A stretch of 64,000 nt of DNA from Delphinus delphis (GCF_949987515.2 NC_082697.1:23443730-23507729); one strand, 5' to 3'. Positions 1 through 11,154 are shown, counted from the stretch's first letter. Program-made: numbers and translations. The notes: a model not told the origin generated them from the sequence alone.

Positions 1-44
1 TTACTGTTATTGAAGTGCTTTTACAGGTGGTCCTTGGGACGCTC

Positions 45-165
45 CTGTGAGGTAGCTTTTATTATTCCCACTTTTAAGTAAGGGAAAATGGAGGTCCAGA
101 GTTTTGAGTAACTAGTTCAGGGTCACACAGCTATTTAATGGTAGGCTTGCGATTCAGATACCCTT
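45..165 (-). mobile_element. MIR fragment
   Basis: Antisense MIR core: 'tattattcccacttttaagt', 'gttcagggtcacacagctat'. Confidence 0.65.
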
Positions 166-412
166 TCTGCTACACCTCAGTTTCAATTAAGGATTTCGAC
201 AAAGAATTGTTGTTGTAGGATTGGAGAAGGAAAGAAAACAGCAGCTGATTAGTACTTTCTTCTAATAAGATGTGATTTAAAGTATTGGCATGAAACCAAG
301 TAGAGTCAAATGTTACAGAGAAAATTTTTATTGACATTGGAAAAAATATGATGAAATTCTTCAGAAAATCTTCCAAAAGTTTGCATTGTTCCTACTTGTA
401 ATTTCCTCTTAC

Positions 413-440
413 CTTACCCCCACCCCCCACCCCCACTCCG
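413..440. repeat. C-rich simple sequence
   Basis: Runs of C broken by A (ccccccacccccac). It is short and probably variable in length. Confidence 0.6.
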
Positions 441-784
441 CTTTGGGCCTGAATCTGCTGAAGTTTCATCTTAGCACGTATTTACATTTTTAGGAAAGGA
501 ACATCTGACATGGAATGATCTGGTAAATGTGTCAGCTGTTAGTAAACAAGAAGCCAGTAATTGTATCTCATTTGAAAACAATCCCAACAGGTCAAACCTC
601 AGCTGAAATAAAATCCTATTTTTAAGCTTTACTTTTAATTTGAAACATAAGTTGCTGTGAGTAGCCTATTAGAAACAGTTACACAACTTTAGAAAGCATC
701 TCTAGGTTTAAAATTCTAATACCTTTCTCCCCCTTACCCCTGGCCCTTCCTGCCTAGTCATGAGGAAATGGAGATTCAGATTCA

Positions 785-950
785 ACTTAATATTTATTGA
801 GTTGGACATACTGCAAAGGACATTTTTTTCCTTAAAATCCTGAGAGGTAGGGATTTTTATTTATTTTATGGAAGAGGCAACAAAGGCTCATAGCTCACTG
901 ACAGGGGAGCCAAGAGTCAAATCAGTGCTTTCTGATTCCAAGTACAGGAC
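785..950 (-). mobile_element. MIR-like fragment
   Basis: 'ttaatatttattgagttgga' then 'cctgagaggtagggattttt' and a gag-rich segment resemble antisense MIR. It is decayed. Confidence 0.5.
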
Positions 951-1064
951 TCTTCCCATAGTATTATGCTGTATTTTAATTGGTTCAAGACTAGGTCATA
1001 GAGTGGTAGAGCTAGAAGGGACTTTGGGGATATTTCCTCTACCCTTTCATCCCATAAATGAGCA

Positions 1065-1285
1065 TGGATCCAGGAGCTGGGCTTTCTGGATTCAAATCTT
1101 AACCCCGCTATTTATTAACCATGTGACCTTGGGAAGTTACTTATCCATACTTCCATTTCTTTATCCATATACGTGGAATAATAGCAATATACCTAAGTCA
1201 TTGGGTGGTGATTATGAGGTTTAAATGAGTTCATATATGTAAAGTACCTGAAAAATACCTGGCACATAGTAAGTGTTTATAAGTA
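1065..1285 (+). mobile_element. MIR
   Basis: Sense MIR: 'ttaaccatgtgaccttggga', 'atgaggtttaaatgagttca', 'acctggcacatagtaagtgt'. Confidence 0.85.
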
Positions 1286-1790
1286 TTACTAATATTTGTT
1301 AAGAGGAAACTGAGTATCATAAAGGTGTAATTACTTCTAAAGATTATATTAAAGTAGCTGAGTTTAAACTAGGATCCGGATCTTTGACTCCTACTATTGT
1401 AGTTGATGGTTGGCAAAGTGTTTTCAGATAGTTTGGTATATCCAGTCCTCATTATGGCTCTATAAAGTCTACAGGCCAAGTGAAAGAAACCCTTCGATCT
1501 CCCAAAGTTGGTTTCTAGGATAGAGATTTCCAGTGCTGTGTACGTGGATGCCATTTATACAGTGGGTTGTATTTCAGCTTCATAAAGTAAAGCAGGCTTC
1601 TCATTTAGCAAGGTAGAGCTTCTCCTTTCTCCAGCCTAACCTTTCACTTTAGTCCAGAGACCTTTTTGAGGTCAATTAATGCCAGAGGGAAAAATTGGAC
1701 CTCAGTCATAGCTCTAACAGCCACTTAATCTCCCTTTGTCTTGGAAATCAAATTGCCCAAGTGTGTTTTCCCACCCTAAAAATTTCAGCC

Positions 1791-2000
1791 CATGGGGCTT
1801 CCCTGGTGGCACAGTGGTTGAGAGTCTGCCTGCCGATTCAGGGGACACGGGTTCGTGCCCCGCTCCGGGAAGATCCCACATGCCGCGGAGTGGCTGGGCC
1901 CGTGAGCCATGGCCGCTGAGCCTGCGCGTCCGCAGCCTGTGCTCCGCAACGGGAGAGGCCACAACAGTGAGAGGCCCGCATACCGCAAAAAAATAAAAAA
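1791..2000 (+). mobile_element. CHR-type SINE (short body), intact TSD
   Basis: This tRNA-derived SINE starts near 'gggcttccctggtggcacag', has the short 'gtgagccatggccgctgag' body and ends in an A-rich tail. A perfect 14-bp TSD (taaaaatttcagcc) lies at 1777-1790 and 2001-2014, which marks a fairly recent insertion. Short open frames on both strands here are SINE artefacts. Confidence 0.92.
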
Positions 2001-2428
2001 TAAAAATTTCAGCCTTAGTTTCTTCATCCTTTTGGGGTTAATGGTAATCCTGGCACTGTTCACTGTAAAGGGATTTTATGAAGAGCTTATAAATCAGTGT
2101 TTATGAAAAGGAATTGCAAACTCTGATTTAAATGATAAGCTAACTGTAAAATGCCTGAAGTAGGTTTATTTTGTTACTTTCCTGAGAGGGAGCTCATGTC
2201 CTCCAGTTTGGGTCAGCTATTACCAGAATTCGTCTAGTCCGTGGTAGGCAGGGGTACATTTTATCCTTGGAGAGGTGAGCATGGGGAGGCTTGGTCCTAG
2301 TCCTGTTTTGGAAATTCTCCTTTCATGTGCCCTGTTCTGGCAGAATTTCTAGACTTAGGTATGCTCTTTGCCTTCTACACATGGAGTCTGATATAGATTC
2401 CTGACAAACTATTTTTTTCTTTCTCTAG

Positions 2429-2533
2429 AGGAACCGGATTAGCATCTCCCAGTGGGTTCCAGTATGCAGCCGATTGCTACTTGTGTCTCATACACAGGGA
2501 CAGTGGGGCAGGGCTCTGTCTGGTACTTCCCAG
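2429..2533 (+). CDS. UQCC1: UQCC1 exon 2 (N-terminal targeting region)
   Basis: The exon has 105 nt, 35 codons in phase 0. It starts after a polypyrimidine tract ending in 'ttctctag' and ends at CAG|GTAAGA. The translation begins RNRISISQWVPVCSRLLL and ends SGTSQ. The ISQWVPVCSRL block is the recognisable UQCC1 N-terminus. It is rich in Arg, Ser and hydrophobic residues with no Asp or Glu, as expected for the mitochondrial presequence. The acceptor could also be the AG two bases later (2429-2430), which would move the boundary by 2 nt and split the first codon between exons. The start codon must be in an upstream exon. Confidence 0.9.
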
Positions 2534-3119
2534 GTAAGATTTGTTATTCCTTTGCTTGGTATGAAAAAACCTTAGTGTTTATGTGCAAATGTCATGTATT
2601 TATAGATTAACCAACCAAATTGTGTGATGGAAAAACCTCATGAGACCACTTCTGGGTCTCTGTGGTGCCAGCTCAGGACTGATTCCTACTGTATGGTGTC
2701 TAGGGCGTTGCTTCTAAATACCCCAGCAGTGGAACTTAGCCTAGGATACCATGCTACAGTCTGATGATTTTTACTGTTGGGAGTGTTTCCAGATATTCAT
2801 CTCAGAGTTAACTTTTCTTCAGTTTTCTTTTTGTAGCCACTTTATGCCGCTTTTATTTGGGGTAAGAAATGTTTCTTCATTTTTTTCCTTTTTATGAACA
2901 TAAAAATCCAAGGAACAATTATTTCAGGCCTTAGTTTACCACTGATCACATGATTCTTTATAAAGTAGTTTACTTTGGACCCTCCTTGAGAGTTTTTTCT
3001 CCTGATTTTTGTTGATTGTACAAATAATTTAGTAATAAAGGAAATAAAAATCACCCATGACTTCAAACCTGAAAACATCTGCTGGTTCTTTTCCAGTCCT
3101 TAAGTATGTATGTGTGTAC

Positions 3120-3660
3120 TAATTTTTTCCCTCGGTACCTTAACAAATATCCACAGAATTTTATGTTCTGGTGCTTTTTCACTTATTAGAGCAGACATTA
3201 TTCATGTTGTTAGATAGATTTCATAATTAATTTTTTAAATGGCTACATGTTATTTATTTAACCTTTGTTTATATTAAAATTATCTACAGATTTTTTGTAG
3301 ACTTTAATGTGGTTACCATTTTATTGTTATATAGTATTTCTCATTTTTAATTATTTATTAAAGATGAACTTCTAGGAGGGTGTACCCTAGGTCAAAGGGT
3401 ATAAGCAGTTTTCCTCTCCAAAAAGTTGTTTTAATTTATACTGCCACCAGCAAGTTTATATAACTAGTTTTTCATCATTACCTCCCCTAAATTGGGTGTT
3501 TTAAAAAAATTTAAACTAATTGGGTAGAAAATGTTACCTTGTTTTGCTTTGCATTTCTTTATCAGGGTTAAACATTTTTCTGTTTATCAGTTATATTCTG
3601 GTTTGTAAAAATTACATATTTACATCATTTCTCTGTTTATCTACTGGGAATTTATTTTCA
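3120..3660 (-). mobile_element. Old L1-like fragment, minus strand
   Basis: Decayed sequence with phrases typical of the antisense L1 3' region: 'ggctacatgttattta', 'aggtcaaagggtat', 'atactgccaccagcaa'. The edges are uncertain. Confidence 0.6.
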
Positions 3661-3854
3661 TTACCAATTTATGTAAATTCCTTTTATAGCCATTCACTTT
3701 CTTTTTCATATTTAATGCAATGAAAAATTATTTTTGATGTATATAATTATATATTATATAATTTAAATACATAAATAAAATATATTAAAATACTTAAAAT
3801 ATAGAGTAATTCCCTCCAGCTAGTGTATAAGCCTTGCCCTTCTGAGGACATGTC

Positions 3855-3940
3855 TTATTTTTACCTGTATTTCCTGGGCTTCTCACTAAGTCTGGCACAG
3901 AGAAGGCACTAAATGTATGTTGAATGAATGAAGAATATGC
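3855..3940 (+). mobile_element. L2 3' end
   Basis: 'aagtctggcacagagaaggc' followed by 'atgttgaatgaatgaag' is the sense L2 terminus. Confidence 0.7.
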
Positions 3941-4134
3941 TTGTGCAAAAGAGGCATCTACTTTGGGTAGTCATGTAGCTGTTTCTTTTCAGAGTTGGGC
4001 TAGGTTCTATTTTTATTTTTATTTCTGTGCACTGGAAAATTTTAGTAGAATTTATCCTATAGTTCTAAATCATTTGTAAATAATGTGTGCAGAGATGGTG
4101 GAAGGAGGAACTCATTATATCAGTCTCTGAGTTG

Positions 4135-4245
4135 TGCCTCATTCTTTGAATCAATAAACATTTATTGGGTACCTAATATATACCAGATACTATATTAGGC
4201 TCTGGGATGGCATTATAGAGAAACATCCATGTAAATAACTTAAAA
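4135..4245 (-). mobile_element. L2 3' end fragment
   Basis: 'caataaacatttattgggta' and 'gatactatattaggctctgg' are antisense L2. Confidence 0.7.
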
Positions 4246-4720
4246 TTGTTTATCTCATGCTGACAAGATGATAAATAAACTGGACATTTTGTCATATTGA
4301 CGTTACCTCACTGGTACATCTTCCCATCTTTGAGTTCTCCTGGTTGGAAAACTCTGCTTCAGAATGACGTCCTTAGGTACATATCTGACAGGGAGGCAGA
4401 TTTGGCTTAGAATGAGGAAGAACTTTGTGTTAACTAGAATTGTGGTGTAATGGGATGTGTTGGCTGTATTTTAACAAAGTAAATTTACTTTTACTGGAAG
4501 TATTCAAGCAATGATTGGAAGGCTATGTTAGGGGCTTGACATAAAAGTATCCTCCATTGGATGAGTGGTAGTATCAGATGATCTCTAAGGTAATGTCCAA
4601 TGCTATAATCCTATTATCATTTTCAAAAGGCTAGGGACATTGGACTCTAATCTGTCTTTTCTAAGTAACCTCTTGAAGTTCTGTCATACTTTGATGAGTC
4701 TACTTAAAAAGTTTTTTTTA

Positions 4721-4922
4721 GGGCTTCCCTGGTGGCTCAGTGGTTGAGAGTCCGCCTGCCGATGCAGGGGACACGCCTTCGTGCCCCGGTCTAGGAAGAT
4801 CCCACGGGTGGCGGAGCGGCTGGGCCCGTGAGCCATGGCCGCTGAGCCTGCGCATCTGGAGCCTGTGCTCTGCAATGGGAGAGGCCACAACAGTGAGAGG
4901 CCCGCGTACCGCAAAAAAAAAA
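4721..4922 (+). mobile_element. CHR-type SINE (short body)
   Basis: The head is 'gggcttccctggtggctcag', the body is of the same short type as at 1791, and the tail is poly(A). The flanking 'aaaaagttttttt' at 4706-4718 and after the tail forms a low-complexity TSD with one T difference. Confidence 0.9.
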
Positions 4923-5414
4923 AAAAAGTTTTTTTAAATTTTTGAAATAATTTAAACTTCCAGAAAAGTTATAAAAATGGTAGTGTTCCCTTATACCCTT
5001 CATCTAGCTTCCTCTAATGTTAGCATCTTATAGCAATTATTGAAACCAGGAAGTGAACATTGATGTGATACTATTAACTAATCTATACACCTTATTCCAA
5101 TTTTACTTTTTTTCCCCATTAATGTCCTTTTTTTGGTCTCTCAATTGGGGTTCATCTAATATTTTCTTAAAATTAGATTGAGGCTATGTGTTTTTGGCAA
5201 AAGTGATATTGTTTCCTTCTCAGTGGGTCACATCAGGGGATACATGATGCCAGTTATTACTGGTGATGTTAACTTTGATGACTTGGTTATTAAATTGGTG
5301 TCCGTCAGCTTCCTCTACTATAAAGTACTATTTTCCCCTTTGTAATTAGTAGGTGTCTTGTGAGAAGATACTTTGAGATTATGCAAATATCCTGTTTCTC
5401 ATCATACTTTCTTT

Positions 5415-5465
5415 TTTTGAAGTTTTTAAAATAATTTTTATTGAAATATAGTTGATTTACAATGT
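5415..5465 (-). mobile_element. L1 3' end fragment, minus strand
   Basis: 'ttttattgaaatatagttga' followed by 'tttacaatgttgtg' is the antisense L1 3' terminus. The following sequence is CHR SINE. Confidence 0.7.
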
Positions 5466-5697
5466 TGTGGGGTTTTTTTGGGTTTTTTTGGCTGCATTGG
5501 GTCTTTGTGGTGCACGGGCTTCTCATTTTGGTGGCTTCTCTCATTGTGGCTCGCAGGCTCTAGAGCCTAGGCTCAGTAGTTGCGGCTCACAGGCTTAGTT
5601 GCTCCGCAGCATGTGGGATCTTCCCGGACCAGGGGTCGAACCCGTGTCCCCTGCATTGGCAGGCGGATTCTTAACCACTGTGCCACTAGGGAAGCCC
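5466..5697 (-). mobile_element. CHR-type SINE (long body, shortened), minus strand
   Basis: Read on the minus strand it begins at the right edge with the 'ggcttccctagtggcacagt' head and has the tRNA-like B-box region and a CAGTAGTTGCGG-type module. It ends in a G/T-rich tail next to an L1 3' end fragment at 5415-5465. It is shorter than the 340-bp copies elsewhere. Confidence 0.85.
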
Positions 5698-5989
5698 CAG
5701 GAGGTGGAGTTTTGATAAAAACTTTTATTTCAACTATTTTGTTCCTTTTTTTGCATAAATATAAAAATGTTCCAAAATTTCCAAGATCTTAGAAGATAGT
5801 GACTGAAAGGATCAATCAGTGATGTTCATTTTAAAGGATTAAGAAAAGGCCCCAAAACTACAAAAGATGAAGCAGCCTAAGCTGAATAATTTATTACAAC
5901 AACTTGTAAATGTTTGTGTAAAATGTCTTATAAGGGTTTATTGTTGGGTCTGTGGGCACCCAGGGGTGAGGGGTGGGAGCAGGATTTCT

Positions 5990-6290
5990 TTCTTTTTTAA
6001 GGCTGTATAATATTCCATTGTATCTATCTATCTATCTATATCTATATCTGTATATCTATGCCACAGTTTCTTTATCCATTCTTCTGTCAGTGGGCATTTG
6101 GGTTACTGCCATATCTTGGCTATTGTGAATAATGCTGCAGTGAACATAAGTGTGCAAGCATCTCTCCAAGATCCTGCTTTGAATTTTTTTGGATATATAC
6201 CCAGAAGTGGGATTGTGGTATCATGTGGTAATTCTATTTATGGTTCTTGACTGCGACAGTCATTACTATGGTGTTTGCTTGATGGTCATT
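5990..6290 (-). mobile_element. L1 3' region fragment, minus strand
   Basis: It contains 'tataatattccattgtat', 'gtgaataatgctgcagtgaa' and 'ggatatatacccagaagtgg', the antisense end of L1 ORF2. A TCTA/TATC microsatellite is embedded at about 6021-6060. Confidence 0.82.
6021..6060. repeat. (TCTA)n / (TATC)n microsatellite in L1
   Basis: About four pure TCTA units (atctatctatctatct) followed by degenerate tatatc units, embedded in an antisense L1 fragment. Confidence 0.8.
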
Positions 6291-6769
6291 TTTGAATTCC
6301 ATCATTTCCTACTACATTTCTTGATTGGAATTCTACTGTAAGGAAGAGCTGTCACTTTCTCTCCATTTATTTATTTATTCGATTGTTTTGTTTGTATCAG
6401 TATGAGCTAATGGATATTTATTCTGTGAGTTATAATACATTATTCTCATTATTTTGTTATCAAATTGTTCCATGTTTGGCTGTTGAGAACTCCTTCAAGT
6501 TCCTTTCTACGTGCCTTCATTTTTTGAACACTTCCTTGTTTCTTGGCACCACAAGATGTTTCAGGTTCATGTTGTATTTTCTTTGCTCTAGCCCTAGAGT
6601 TAACAGTTTCCCCCCGGGAGCCCTGGTTCCTTTTATTGGAGAATGATATTTGGAATATTCAGAAATTAAGATCTGGGTGCTAAGTGTACATGAGCCAGTG
6701 TTGTTGAACTCTACGCAGGTTTTTGAAATCAGTTAGATATAGGGCAAAGAAGATAGCTCTGAATACATG

Positions 6770-6930
6770 TTTTACCCCTTAATGAACTTTACTTCTTTGA
6801 GCCTTGGTGTTCTTATTTCTAAAATGGGAAAAAATAGTATCAACTTTTCGAGGTTGTTGTGAGATAACATAAGTAAAACAGCAAGTGTACAGGTGCTGGG
6901 CATATGGGAGATCTTCAGTAACTTGTAACT
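6770..6930 (+). mobile_element. MIR fragment
   Basis: Sense MIR: 'ttatttctaaaatgggaaaa', 'gaggttgttgtgagataaca', 'acaggtgctgggcatatggg'. Confidence 0.7.
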
Positions 6931-7029
6931 GCTATTTTTGTTGCTATTTATGTTCATGCTACTTGGGTAAATGTTCTCCTCACCTTGTAAATTGAAACTT
7001 AAAAAAAAATTTTTTTTTTAATCCTAAAA

Positions 7030-7160
7030 CTACCTTAAGCAAGTTGCACCCTCTCCCTGTGTCTTAGTTTCCTCATCTGTGAAAGGAAAAGGTTGGACTT
7101 AGAAGATCTCTGAGATTCCTTCCAGAAGATCTCTGAGATTCCTTCCAGCTCAAGTGTTGT
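7030..7160 (+). mobile_element. MIR-like fragment with 23-bp tandem duplication
   Basis: 'gtgtcttagtttcctcatct' is the MIR core. A perfect 23-bp unit starting agaagatctctgagattcct at 7101-7123 is repeated at 7124-7146. Confidence 0.65.
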
Positions 7161-7329
7161 TATTCTAAGTTACTCCTTAGTTCTTCAGTTGCTTTTTCTC
7201 CAAGCTAAACAGCTTCAATTTATTTTAACCTTTCCACTAGGACCTTTTATTCATCTCTTTGATCATTCCTGTGGTTCTTTTCTGGACCTTCTCCAGATTG
7301 TCCTTCTATTTGGGAAAAAAAAAAAAACT

Positions 7330-7485
7330 CCACCTAGTTTTTATTGAGTGCCTACTCCATGCCCAGAATGGTGTTGAGCAATGGGACAGAAAATAAAAGA
7401 AGTATAAGATAGACTGTCTCCTGGTGGAGCTTATAGCTTTGCTGAAAGGACAAGATACATATAGTGTTGAAGAATTGCTTGAGTC
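7330..7485 (-). mobile_element. L2 3' end fragment
   Basis: 'tttattgagtgcctactcca' and 'ctcctggtggagcttatagc' are antisense L2, ending at the polypyrimidine tract. Confidence 0.7.
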
Positions 7486-7488
7486 CTG

Positions 7489-7673
7489 CCCTCCTTTTTC
7501 CTTTCCTTTCCTTTCTCTTTTCCTTTCCCTTTTTCTTTCTTTCTTTTTTCTTTCCCTTTCTTTCTTTCTTCCTTCCTTCCTCTCTTTTCTTTCTCTTTTT
7601 CTTTCTTTCTTTCTTTTCTTTTCTTTTCTTTCCTTCCTTCCTTCCTTCCTTCCTTCTCTCTCTCTCTCTTTCC

Positions 7674-7718
<45 letters not shown>

Positions 7719-7739
7719 CCCCTCTCTCCCTCCCTCTAT
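7489..7739. repeat. Long polypyrimidine tract (CTTT/CCTT/CT)n
   Basis: About 250 bp with almost only C and T on the + strand, divided into TTTCC, CTTT, CCTT and CT blocks. The predicted Phe/Leu/Ser-rich frames at 7424-7772 are artefacts of this composition. Such polypurine-polypyrimidine DNA can adopt triplex structure and is usually length-variable. Confidence 0.95.
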
Positions 7740-7816
7740 CAGGGAGGTCTTTTCATTTTTAGAACCTTTTAGGAAGCAAAAAATAAAAGCAAAATCTTAA
7801 TATGTCTTTTTTCTTA

Positions 7817-8163
7817 AAAAAATATATTTATTTATTTATTTTCGGCTGTGTTGGGTCTTCATTGCTGCGCACGGGCTTTTCTCTAGTTGTGGCGAGCGGG
7901 GGCTACTCTTTGTTGCGGCACGCAGGCTTCTCATTGCAGTGGCTTCTCGTTGCGGAGCATGGGCTCTAGGAGCACAGGCTTCAGTAGTTATGGCATGTGG
8001 GCTCAGTGGTTGTGGCTTGTGGACTCTAGAGTGCAGGCTCACTAGTTGTGGCACATGGGCTTAGTTGCTCCGTGGCATTCAGGATCTTCCCGGACCAGGG
8101 CTTAAACCCATGTCACCTGCATTGGCAGGCGGATTCTTAACCACTGCACCACCAGGGAAGCCC
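7817..8163 (-). mobile_element. CHR-type SINE (long body), minus strand
   Basis: A near full-length long-body copy: head at the right edge ('gggcttccctggtggtgcag' on the minus strand), several 'tagttgtggc' modules, and an ATTTATTTATTTT tail on the left. It directly abuts the L1 fragment starting at 8164. No clear TSD was seen. Confidence 0.88.
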
Positions 8164-8852
8164 AAGGGAACCTTCTTGTACTGTTGGTGGGAATGTAAAT
8201 TGATACAGCGACTATGGAGAACAGTATGGAGGTTCCTTAAAAAACTAAAAATAGAACTACTGTATGACCCAGCAATCCCACTACTGGGCATATACCCAGA
8301 GAAAAGCATAATTCAAAAAGACACATGTACCCCAATGTTCATTGCAGCACTATTTACAATAGCCAAGATATGGAAGCAACCTAAATGTCCATCAACAGAG
8401 GAATGCATAAAGAAGATGTGGTATATATATACAACGGCATATTAGCCATAAAAAGGAACAAATTTGGGTCATTTGTAGAGACGTGGGTGAACCTAGAGAC
8501 TGTCATACAGAGTGAAGTAAGAAAGAGAAAAGCAAACATCATATATTAACGCATATATGTGGAATCTAGAAAAATGGTGTAGATGATCTTATTTGCAAAA
8601 CAAATAGAGACACAGACGTAGAGAACAAACGTATGGACACCAAGGGGGAAGGGGGGTGGGGTGAATTGGGAGATTGGGACTGACATATATACACTATTGA
8701 TACTATGTATAAAATAGTTAACTAATGAGAACCTACTGTGTAGCTCAGGGAACTCTACTTAGTGCTCTGTGGTGACCTAAATGGGAAGGAAATCCCAAAA
8801 TGAGGGGATATATGTACATGTATAGCTGATTCACTTTGCCATATAGTAGAAA
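8164..8852 (+). mobile_element. 5'-truncated L1 (ORF2 end and 3' UTR)
   Basis: The + strand carries the C-terminal end of L1 ORF2 ('gacccagcaatcccactact', 'cattgcagcactatttacaa') followed by the 3' UTR. The ORF2 part contains an open frame with [12 protein letters not shown], but it is only a remnant. There is no poly(A); it ends where an opposite-strand L1 fragment begins. Confidence 0.88.
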
Positions 8853-9260
8853 CTTGGTGTCCATACGTTTGTTCTCTACGTCTGTCTCTATTTCTGTTTT
8901 GCAGATAAGATCATCTATACCAGTTTTCTAGATTCCACATATATGCATTAATATATGATATTTGTTTTTCTCTTTATGACCTGCTTCACTCTATATGACA
9001 TTTATTTATTGATGGATATTTAGATTGCTTCCAGTTGGGCTTTTATTGATAGTGCTTTTATGAACATTCTTGTACATGTTTTTTTGTGAATATATGTACA
9101 CATTTCTGTTGGGATATACACTTAGGAATGAAATTGTTGAATCTTACAGAATGTATACATTCAGCTTCATAGATACTGCCAAATAATTTTCCAAAGTGAC
9201 TGTACCATTTTACACTACCATCGGCAGAGTATGAGAGTTCTAGTTGCTCTGTATCCTTTC
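8853..9260 (-). mobile_element. L1 fragment in opposite orientation, minus strand
   Basis: Positions 8854-8983 are nearly the reverse complement of 8518-8641, after which antisense L1 ORF2-end sequence follows. Relative to the usual L1 order, the segment between 'ccatcaa' and the 'gtcatacagagtgaag' region is missing. Confidence 0.78.
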
Positions 9261-9266
9261 TAGCAC

Positions 9267-9268
<2 letters not shown>

Positions 9269-9315
<47 letters not shown>
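9269..9315. repeat. (TG)n microsatellite
   Basis: About 23 uninterrupted TG units. It is likely polymorphic in length. Confidence 0.97.
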
Positions 9316-9318
<3 letters not shown>

Positions 9319-9404
9319 GTGGGTGGTCTTTAAACATTTTTAAATGTGATATTCGGTTCTCTTTCTTGTGTAGTGAGTTTTCTTTCTCTTCTCCGCAACA
9401 TTAT

Positions 9405-9495
9405 GAGCTCCATAGGATAGTAATTGTTTTATCTTAAAAACTGGCACAAGGGCTGGCATATTGTGGGTATTTAATAAAGGTTTGATAAATGAAAC
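9405..9495 (+). mobile_element. L2 3' end
   Basis: 'gagctccataggatagtaat' and 'tatttaataaaggtttgata' are sense L2. Confidence 0.6.
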
Positions 9496-9564
9496 ATGTA
9501 TGCATGGCATGTGTGTGGATAAGAACAAGAAGGATATAATAAGAAATAACCATACAGGTGGTTG

Positions 9565-9850
9565 GGTTTGTTCATTCAACAAATGTTTGAGGGTTTCCTG
9601 TGTATAATACACTGTACTTGATTCTGGTACTACACCTAGTTCCTACCTTCATGGATATTTTTGGTGGTGGTGATAGAAAATAAGAGTGTGTAATAAATAT
9701 ATAATTGTACATTGTAATGAGTACTATAAGTAAAGTGAACAGGGTACTGCTATGATAGAGAATAATGGGATGATAAGAAACTATTTTAGATAAAGTGGTC
9801 AGAAAAGGCCTCTTTGAAAAAGTGACATTTGAGTATTTTGGGGTATTTTT
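9565..9850 (-). mobile_element. L2 fragment
   Basis: 'gttcattcaacaaatgtttg', 'gaaaaggcctctttgaaaaa' and 'gtgacatttgagtattttgg' are antisense L2. Confidence 0.65.
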
Positions 9851-10555
9851 TCTCTTTCACAGAAAGTTACTTGATATCTTTTTGGTTTAAACAGAGGAAA
9901 AATTAATGTTTTTAAAGGTCAAGGGAATCTTTTCGGGGGGCAAGGGCAAGAATGGGTAATACAAAAAGTAAGGAGCTATAGGGGAAGAAAAAGATCATGA
10001 CATACACCTTGCCCCAAAGCACAGCTTGTTGAAACTGCTGTTGTGTTCTTTGAGCCTGTTTAAGTGCTTCATGTTCTAGTGGACCATTACACTGATATAT
10101 GTGATGTAATGGGAGGTGTTCTGTGTTTAGTCTCTGTGTTACAAAGCCTGCTTGATACCTGTGAATTAAAGCATAAGTGTTCTTGGGACTGACCAGAAGA
10201 ATCCTGACTAATCTTTTAATATCCTTGTTTGGAAAGAAAAGTAAATAGTAACTCTCCACATTTAGAAATTCTATTTTTTTCCTTCATTAGGATTAAAGAA
10301 AAAATCATTTTCATTTCATGTGTCCCATCTCTTGGAATAAGCCAGAATTGAACCCTCCTGCTGCTCCTTTCCCACCCCTTTATATTGTAAAGGAAATAAA
10401 ACATTACTGAGAGTTTGGAAACTAGATTCTTAAACACTTCTGTAATTCTACCAGCATAGCAAAATAACTCTTTCATTTCTGTGTGTTCCTTTTTAGACTT
10501 GCCCCTATGCATTCATGTGTTTACCTATAATTTTATACATATTATAAGTGTTTTC

Positions 10556-10775
10556 ATGTTGCTAAAAATAATAATCTCTAATGTAAACTGTGGACTTTAG
10601 GTGATAATGTGTCAGTGTAGGTTCATCCATTGTAACAAATGTACCACTCTGTTGGGGGATGTTGGTAGTGGAGGATGTTGTGGCTGTGTGGGAGGGGGTA
10701 TATGGGAGCAGTCTGTACTTTCTGCTCATTTTTGGTGTGAACCTAAAACTGCTTTTAAAAATAAAGCCTATTAAA
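10556..10775 (+). mobile_element. L1M-type 3' end fragment
   Basis: It ends with 'gtgtgaacctaaaactgctt' and 'aaaaataaagcctatt', the 3' terminus of old mammalian L1 elements. Confidence 0.7.
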
Positions 10776-10949
10776 AATCTGATTATCTGATTTCCCATTG
10801 GGTGACTGTACCTTAATTTAATTAACCACCTCCTTTCTTATTGGACTTATTCCCCAGTTTTCACTCTTGTGAACAATGCTACAATGAGGATCTCTTGCAT
10901 ATTGTTTTTTTCCTTAGGAATTTATTTTCAAAACTATGTTTACTCGTCT

Positions 10950-11060
10950 TGATTATAATAATACCAACCTGGTAGGATTGTGGTGAGGATTACATAAGGT
11001 AATATATGTAAGGCAAATACATAGTGCCTGGCATATAATTTTAACTAATGTCTATTATAT
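10950..11060 (+). mobile_element. MIR 3' fragment
   Basis: 'gtaggattgtggtgaggatt' and 'catagtgcctggcatataat' match the 3' half of sense MIR. Confidence 0.65.
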
Positions 11061-11154
11061 TGCCAAAGTGCTTTCAAATGCAGTGTGAACATTGGAGGAA
11101 GACAGTTCTGATCTGAACGACAATGATGTTGATAATGATGGTGATGATGAAGAC

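Larger units (their letters stand above)
1..2428 (+). other. UQCC1 intron 1, 3' part
   Basis: This is intron sequence leading to the acceptor 'ttctctag' at 2421-2428. It contains three MIR fossils (about 45-165, 785-950, 1065-1285), a C-rich patch at 413-440 and one CHR SINE at 1791-2000. There is no CpG-rich promoter-like segment, which agrees with exon 1 lying further upstream. I see nothing else of note between 170 and 780. Confidence 0.7.

Noticed and set aside
1791..1900. tRNA-like sequence with B-box (ggttcgtgcccc)
   Set aside because: It is the tRNA-derived head of a CHR SINE, not a functional tRNA gene. The same applies to all other copies.
7424..7772. Two long Phe/Leu/Ser-rich frames resembling membrane proteins
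   Set aside because: They are translations of a polypyrimidine simple repeat.
8065..8445. 126-codon frame with [12 protein letters not shown]
   Set aside because: It joins a SINE and the end of a truncated L1 ORF2. It is not a gene.
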